A stretch of 64,000 nt of DNA from CAVRQM01 sp965246915 (GTDB taxonomy: Bacteria > Pseudomonadota > Alphaproteobacteria > Acetobacterales > Acetobacteraceae). The stretch covers positions 1 through 64,000 of the forward strand of contig CBDFGB010000022.1 of NCBI GenBank assembly GCA_965246915.1, read 5' to 3'. Every line of letters starts with the position of its first letter. Within the stretch, counting starts at the first letter, position 1. Below are positions 60,221 to 64,000 of the stretch, one piece after another. Both the position numbers and the translations under genes were made by a program. The notes below the pieces were generated by a model that did no database searches, was not told the DNA's origin, and saw only the letters and a program-made list of their open reading frames with translations.

Positions 60221-60221
<1 letters not shown>
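59757..60221 (+). CDS. accB: Biotin carboxyl carrier protein of acetyl-CoA carboxylase
   Basis: The 154-residue carrier has a helical N-terminus (DPEQIRVLAQILADTGLTEI), a Pro/Ala-rich hinge and a biotinyl domain. The biotinylated Lys lies in VLLIEAMKTFNQIKAPKAGT; the usual EAMKMMN-type context is EAMKTFN here. GAILSPMVGIAYLAPEPGAA is the thumb/lead-in region. It forms acetyl-CoA carboxylase with accC (next gene) and AccA/AccD, which are not in the window. Confidence 0.96.
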
Positions 60222-61573
<1,352 letters not shown>

Positions 61574-61607
61574 GCCGTTCGGGCGGACGCCCCAATGAGG
61601 TTCCGCG

Positions 61608-62033
61608 TCAGCGCAGGCCGAGCGCCGCGTACAGGAGCTGCGAGGGCGGCCACGCCGACTGCACTGTTTCGCGGAAGACATAGGCCGCGACAGCGATGCC
61701 GACCAGTATCGCCACGCTCAGCGTCCAAGCCGCGAGGACTCTCGCCGCCGATCGGCTCTCCGGCTCCGGTTCCGCCCGGTCCTGGATGAGCGGCGGCGAC
61801 GCCACCAGGGGGGGCGGGGGCCGCGCCGAGGGCTGGGCGGGCTCCAAGTCCTCTGTCGTCGGCTCGACCTTCGCGGCGACGACGGGCGGTGGGGGGGCCA
61901 AGTCGGCCGGGTCCTCGGCCGCCACCGGCACCCATTCGTTGGCGCAGCGCGCGCAGCGCAGCCGCCTTCCGGCGGCCATCACGTCGTCCGGAATCTCGTA
62001 GGCGGCGTCGCAGGCCGGGCAGGAAACGCGCAT
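61608..62033 (-). CDS. MJ0042-type zinc-ribbon membrane protein
   Basis: The 141-residue protein begins with a zinc ribbon (RVSCPACDAAYEIPDDVMAA then RLRCARCANEWV, four Cys). A Pro/Glu-rich linker and one membrane helix near the end follow (about residues 101-121, AAWTLSVAILVGIAVAAYVF). Such proteins commonly sit beside ftsEX in alphaproteobacteria, here divergently. The function is unknown; a regulatory or scaffold role at the membrane is inferred. It converges on accC with a 34-base gap. Confidence 0.8.
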   Translation of the reverse strand: MRVSCPACDAAYEIPDDVMAAGRRLRCARCANEWVPVAAEDPADLAPPPPVVAAKVEPTTEDLEPAQPSARPPPPLVASPPLIQDRAEPEPESRSAARVLAAWTLSVAILVGIAVAAYVFRETVQSAWPPSQLLYAALGLR

Positions 62034-62157
62034 GTTTCCTATTTGCGCGACCGCTCCGGACGGCGCAATCCGCCGACGGGCTTGCGGGGCCGGGCGAGCG
62101 CGCGGAACCTGTGATATCGTCGCGTCGTGAGTGGTGGCGAGGTGGAGTCGCGGCCGG

Positions 62158-62856
62158 ATGGTGCGTCTGGAAGGTGTCGGCCTTCGCTATGCCAGAGCGC
62201 CGGGACGGGCGCCGGCGCCTGGCGGCGGTGAGGCGTTGACCGATCTCAGCTTCACGATCCCACCGGGTGGCTTCCGCTGGCTCCTCGGAGACTCGGGCGC
62301 CGGCAAGTCGAGCCTGCTGGGCCTGTTGCATCTGGCGGTCCGTCCGACCAGTGGCCGGCTCGCGGTTCTGGGCCGGGAGATCCCCTCGGCCGGCCAGCGC
62401 GGCATCCGCCGCCATCTGCCGCTGCTGCGCCGCAGGATCGGCATGGTGTTCCAGGATTTTCGGCTCCTGCCGCACCTCAACGCGTTGGAGAACGTCGCGG
62501 CTCCGCTGCGCGTCGCCGGGCAGCCGGACGCGCAGGCGTTGTCGGATGCCGCCGAAATGCTGGAATGGGTCGGCCTCGGCCACCATCGCGACGCTCGACC
62601 GGCTGAACTCTCGGGCGGCGAGCAGCAGCGTGTGGCGATCGCCCGCGCGGTGGTCGGCCGGCCGAGTTTGCTGCTGGCGGACGAGCCAACCGGCAATCTC
62701 GACGAGACGCAGGCCGAGCGGCTGATGCGCCTGTTGCGAGAGATGAACCGGCTCGGCGCGACCGTGGTCGTGGCCACTCACAACGACGCGCTGGTGGCCC
62801 GCCATCCGGCGCCGTTTCTCCGTCTGTCGCGCGGAAGGCTGGCCGAGGATGCTTGA
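62158..62856 (+). CDS. ftsE: Cell-division ATP-binding protein FtsE
   Basis: The 232-residue ABC ATPase has Walker A LLGDSGAGKSSLLGLLHLAV, Q-loop FQDFRLLPHLNALENVA, signature LSGGEQQRVAIARAV, Walker B LLLADEPTGNLD and H-loop THNDAL. With FtsX it forms the complex that activates periplasmic peptidoglycan hydrolases during division. The ATG at 62158 gives the family-like VRLEGVGLRYARA. Its end overlaps ftsX by eight bases. Confidence 0.92.
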   Translation: MVRLEGVGLRYARAPGRAPAPGGGEALTDLSFTIPPGGFRWLLGDSGAGKSSLLGLLHLAVRPTSGRLAVLGREIPSAGQRGIRRHLPLLRRRIGMVFQDFRLLPHLNALENVAAPLRVAGQPDAQALSDAAEMLEWVGLGHHRDARPAELSGGEQQRVAIARAVVGRPSLLLADEPTGNLDETQAERLMRLLREMNRLGATVVVATHNDALVARHPAPFLRLSRGRLAEDA

Positions 62857-63766
62857 AACGACGAAGGTCCGCCGCGACACGCTGGGTCTACGACGGGTCC
62901 TCGGCGACCGGCTGCTGCCTGTCATGGTCGCCGCGATGGCCTTTCTGGCCGCCCTCGCGCTCGGCGGCGCGACGGCCGCGCAGGCGCTGGCGGATCGGTG
63001 GCGCCTTGGGGCCGGAACCGTCTTGACCGCGCAGGTGCCGCGCCCCGCCGATCCTGCGACGACAGCCGCCCAGACGCGGCTCGAAGCCACTCTAAGTCTG
63101 CTGCGAGGCAGTCCGGCGATCGTCTCGGCCGGGCTGTTGTCCGACGGCGAGTTGGACCAGCTTCTGGCACCGTGGCTCGGTGGCGGCGCGTCGGTGCCCC
63201 GTGACCTCCTGCCGGCGGTCATCGCGGTGCGCGCCTCGACGGATCCCACGGTCGGTGTGGCGACGTTCGAAGCGTTGGCGGAGGCGATCGGGCGCACCGC
63301 TCCGGGCGCGTCGCTCGAAGCGCACGCCGCTTGGATCGGCCGCCTTACGTCGCTGCTGCGCGCGCTCGAGGCGTGCGGCTGGGGCGCGTTGCTGGTGGTC
63401 GTCGGCGTCGCTGCTCTGGTGATCGCGGCGGCGACGCGCGCGGGATTGCTGGCGCGGCGGACCACGGTTGACATCCTGCATGGCCTCGGGGCCACCGACG
63501 GCTATGTCGCGACGCGCTTCGCGAGGCGCGCGATGGGTCTCGCGGCGACCGGCGGCTTGGTCGGCATGGCGGCGGCATTACCCGTGCTGTTGGCGCTCGC
63601 CCGTTTGGCGCAGCCGTTCTCCACGAGAGCGGCCTACCCCCAACCTGCCGCGGGCCTTCCGATGTCATTGTGGGTCGGGCTGAGCCTTCTACCGGCGGGA
63701 GCAGCGGTGATCGGGTATGCGACGGCCCAGGGAACGGTGCGGCTGTGGCTGCGCCGGCTGCCATGA
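62849..63766 (+). CDS. ftsX: Cell-division protein FtsX
   Basis: The 305-residue inner-membrane protein has four predicted helices (about residues 22-46, 170-195, 228-252 and 272-292). A large periplasmic loop lies between the first and second, and the cytoplasmic ILHGLGATDGYVATRFARRA motif lies near helix 3. This is the FtsX layout. It overlaps ftsE at its start and the next gene at its stop (ATGA), so all three are probably translated together. Confidence 0.9.
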   Translation: MLETTKVRRDTLGLRRVLGDRLLPVMVAAMAFLAALALGGATAAQALADRWRLGAGTVLTAQVPRPADPATTAAQTRLEATLSLLRGSPAIVSAGLLSDGELDQLLAPWLGGGASVPRDLLPAVIAVRASTDPTVGVATFEALAEAIGRTAPGASLEAHAAWIGRLTSLLRALEACGWGALLVVVGVAALVIAAATRAGLLARRTTVDILHGLGATDGYVATRFARRAMGLAATGGLVGMAAALPVLLALARLAQPFSTRAAYPQPAAGLPMSLWVGLSLLPAGAAVIGYATAQGTVRLWLRRLP

Positions 63767-64000
63767 GTTTCATGCCGCGCCGGATCGCGGTTCTCGCCTG
63801 CCTGAGCGTGCCCGTACTGGTCGGGGCCGCCTGGGCGGTCGGATTCGCGTGGTTTGTTCACGCTGCCTGGATGCCGCCTCCTTCGCTGCCGAGCGCGGAC
63901 GGCATCGTGGCGCTGACCGGCGGTGCCGATCGCGTCGAGACGGCTTTGCGCATGCTTGCCGACGGCCGCGCCCGCGTGCTGCTCGTCTCGGGGGTCGGCG
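63763..64000 (+). CDS. YdcF/DUF218-family protein (5-prime part only)
   Basis: The ATG at 63763 overlaps the ftsX stop. The visible 79 codons encode an N-terminal membrane helix (IAVLACLSVPVLVGAAWAVG). The start of a DUF218 domain follows (PSADGIVALTGGADRVETAL then LLVSGVG). YdcF-type proteins are envelope-associated and often sit beside ftsEX in alphaproteobacteria. The gene runs off the window end. Confidence 0.8.
   Translation, partial: MSFMPRRIAVLACLSVPVLVGAAWAVGFAWFVHAAWMPPPSLPSADGIVALTGGADRVETALRMLADGRARVLLVSGVG

Overview
The window is a G+C-rich bacterial chromosome segment, densely packed with short gene-to-gene overlaps (ATGA, GTGA, TGATG, TAGTG) and frequent GTG/TTG starts. Its gene content points to an alphaproteobacterium, most likely Acetobacteraceae (Rhodospirillales). 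Supporting features are mutS-glnD, aroQ-accB-accC, fabF-mltG and yicC-gmk neighbourhoods, a usg gene, a DUF29-type gene, tldD-ctaA, a zinc-ribbon protein beside ftsEX, and a GAAC-N7-GAAC LexA-type box. Most of the window is housekeeping core. Accessory material sits at about 1-1100, 6.2-9.3 kb, 11.8-14.3 kb, 23.9-32.1 kb, 44.5-50 kb and 55.3-59 kb. No rRNA, tRNA, CRISPR array, insertion sequence or prophage was recognised.

Layout. 1-1.3 kb: SOS-like box, a lineage-type hypothetical gene and a broken membrane-protein remnant. 1.3-6.2 kb: AI-2E-family membrane protein with an extra C-terminal domain, quinone oxidoreductase, lepA. 6.2-9.2 kb (minus): a 1004-residue protein made of three ~330-residue beta-rich repeats. 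9.3-10.8 kb (minus): yicC-gmk. 10.9-14.3 kb: MBL-fold hydrolase and two tandem secreted GloVer-repeat proteins. 14.3-18.2 kb: alkaline-phosphatase-superfamily enzyme (minus), Bcr/CflA efflux pump and class I glutamine-amidotransferase-like hydrolase. 18.2-22.1 kb (minus): coaE-dnaQ-SDR-rimI-M20 peptidase. 22.2-23.9 kb: PiT phosphate transporter. 23.9-32.1 kb: a nitrogen/peptide uptake and hydrolysis module (acetamidase/formamidase, DUF29 pseudogene, iminopeptidase-like hydrolase, five-gene Dpp-type ABC importer).

32.2-37.3 kb carries type II fatty-acid synthesis and cell-wall genes: fabD, fabG, a small membrane protein, acpP, fabF and mltG. A SOUL-domain lipoprotein, mutS, glnD (PII signalling) and prs follow. 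A third GloVer protein (minus) sits after prs. 45.9-50 kb holds a histidine phosphatase and a surface-polysaccharide set (degenerate methyltransferase-like protein, a small glycan-locus domain protein, a GT2-GT4 double glycosyltransferase). 50-52.9 kb (minus) holds ctaA-tldD and usg. 53-55.2 kb is groES-groEL under a CIRCE operator, ending at a strong terminator. 55.3-59 kb holds a HAD phosphatase, a FitA/VapC-type toxin-antitoxin pair, three tandem cold-shock genes, a Gly-zipper stress-type protein and a TerB-like protein. 59.3-64 kb holds aroQ-accB-accC (shikimate and malonyl-CoA supply), a zinc-ribbon membrane protein, ftsE-ftsX and a YdcF/DUF218 gene cut by the window end.

Functional links: accBC makes malonyl-CoA, which fabD loads onto acpP for elongation by fabF and reduction by fabG. 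glnD reads nitrogen status while the amidase/peptidase/ABC module could supply nitrogen. The groESL, csp, TerB-like and stress-protein genes form a loose stress-response neighbourhood. I found no clear-cut new system. The best candidates for novelty are the triplicated beta-repeat protein, the GloVer paralogues, the split glycan-locus genes and the AI-2E transporter with an extra Rossmann-like domain.
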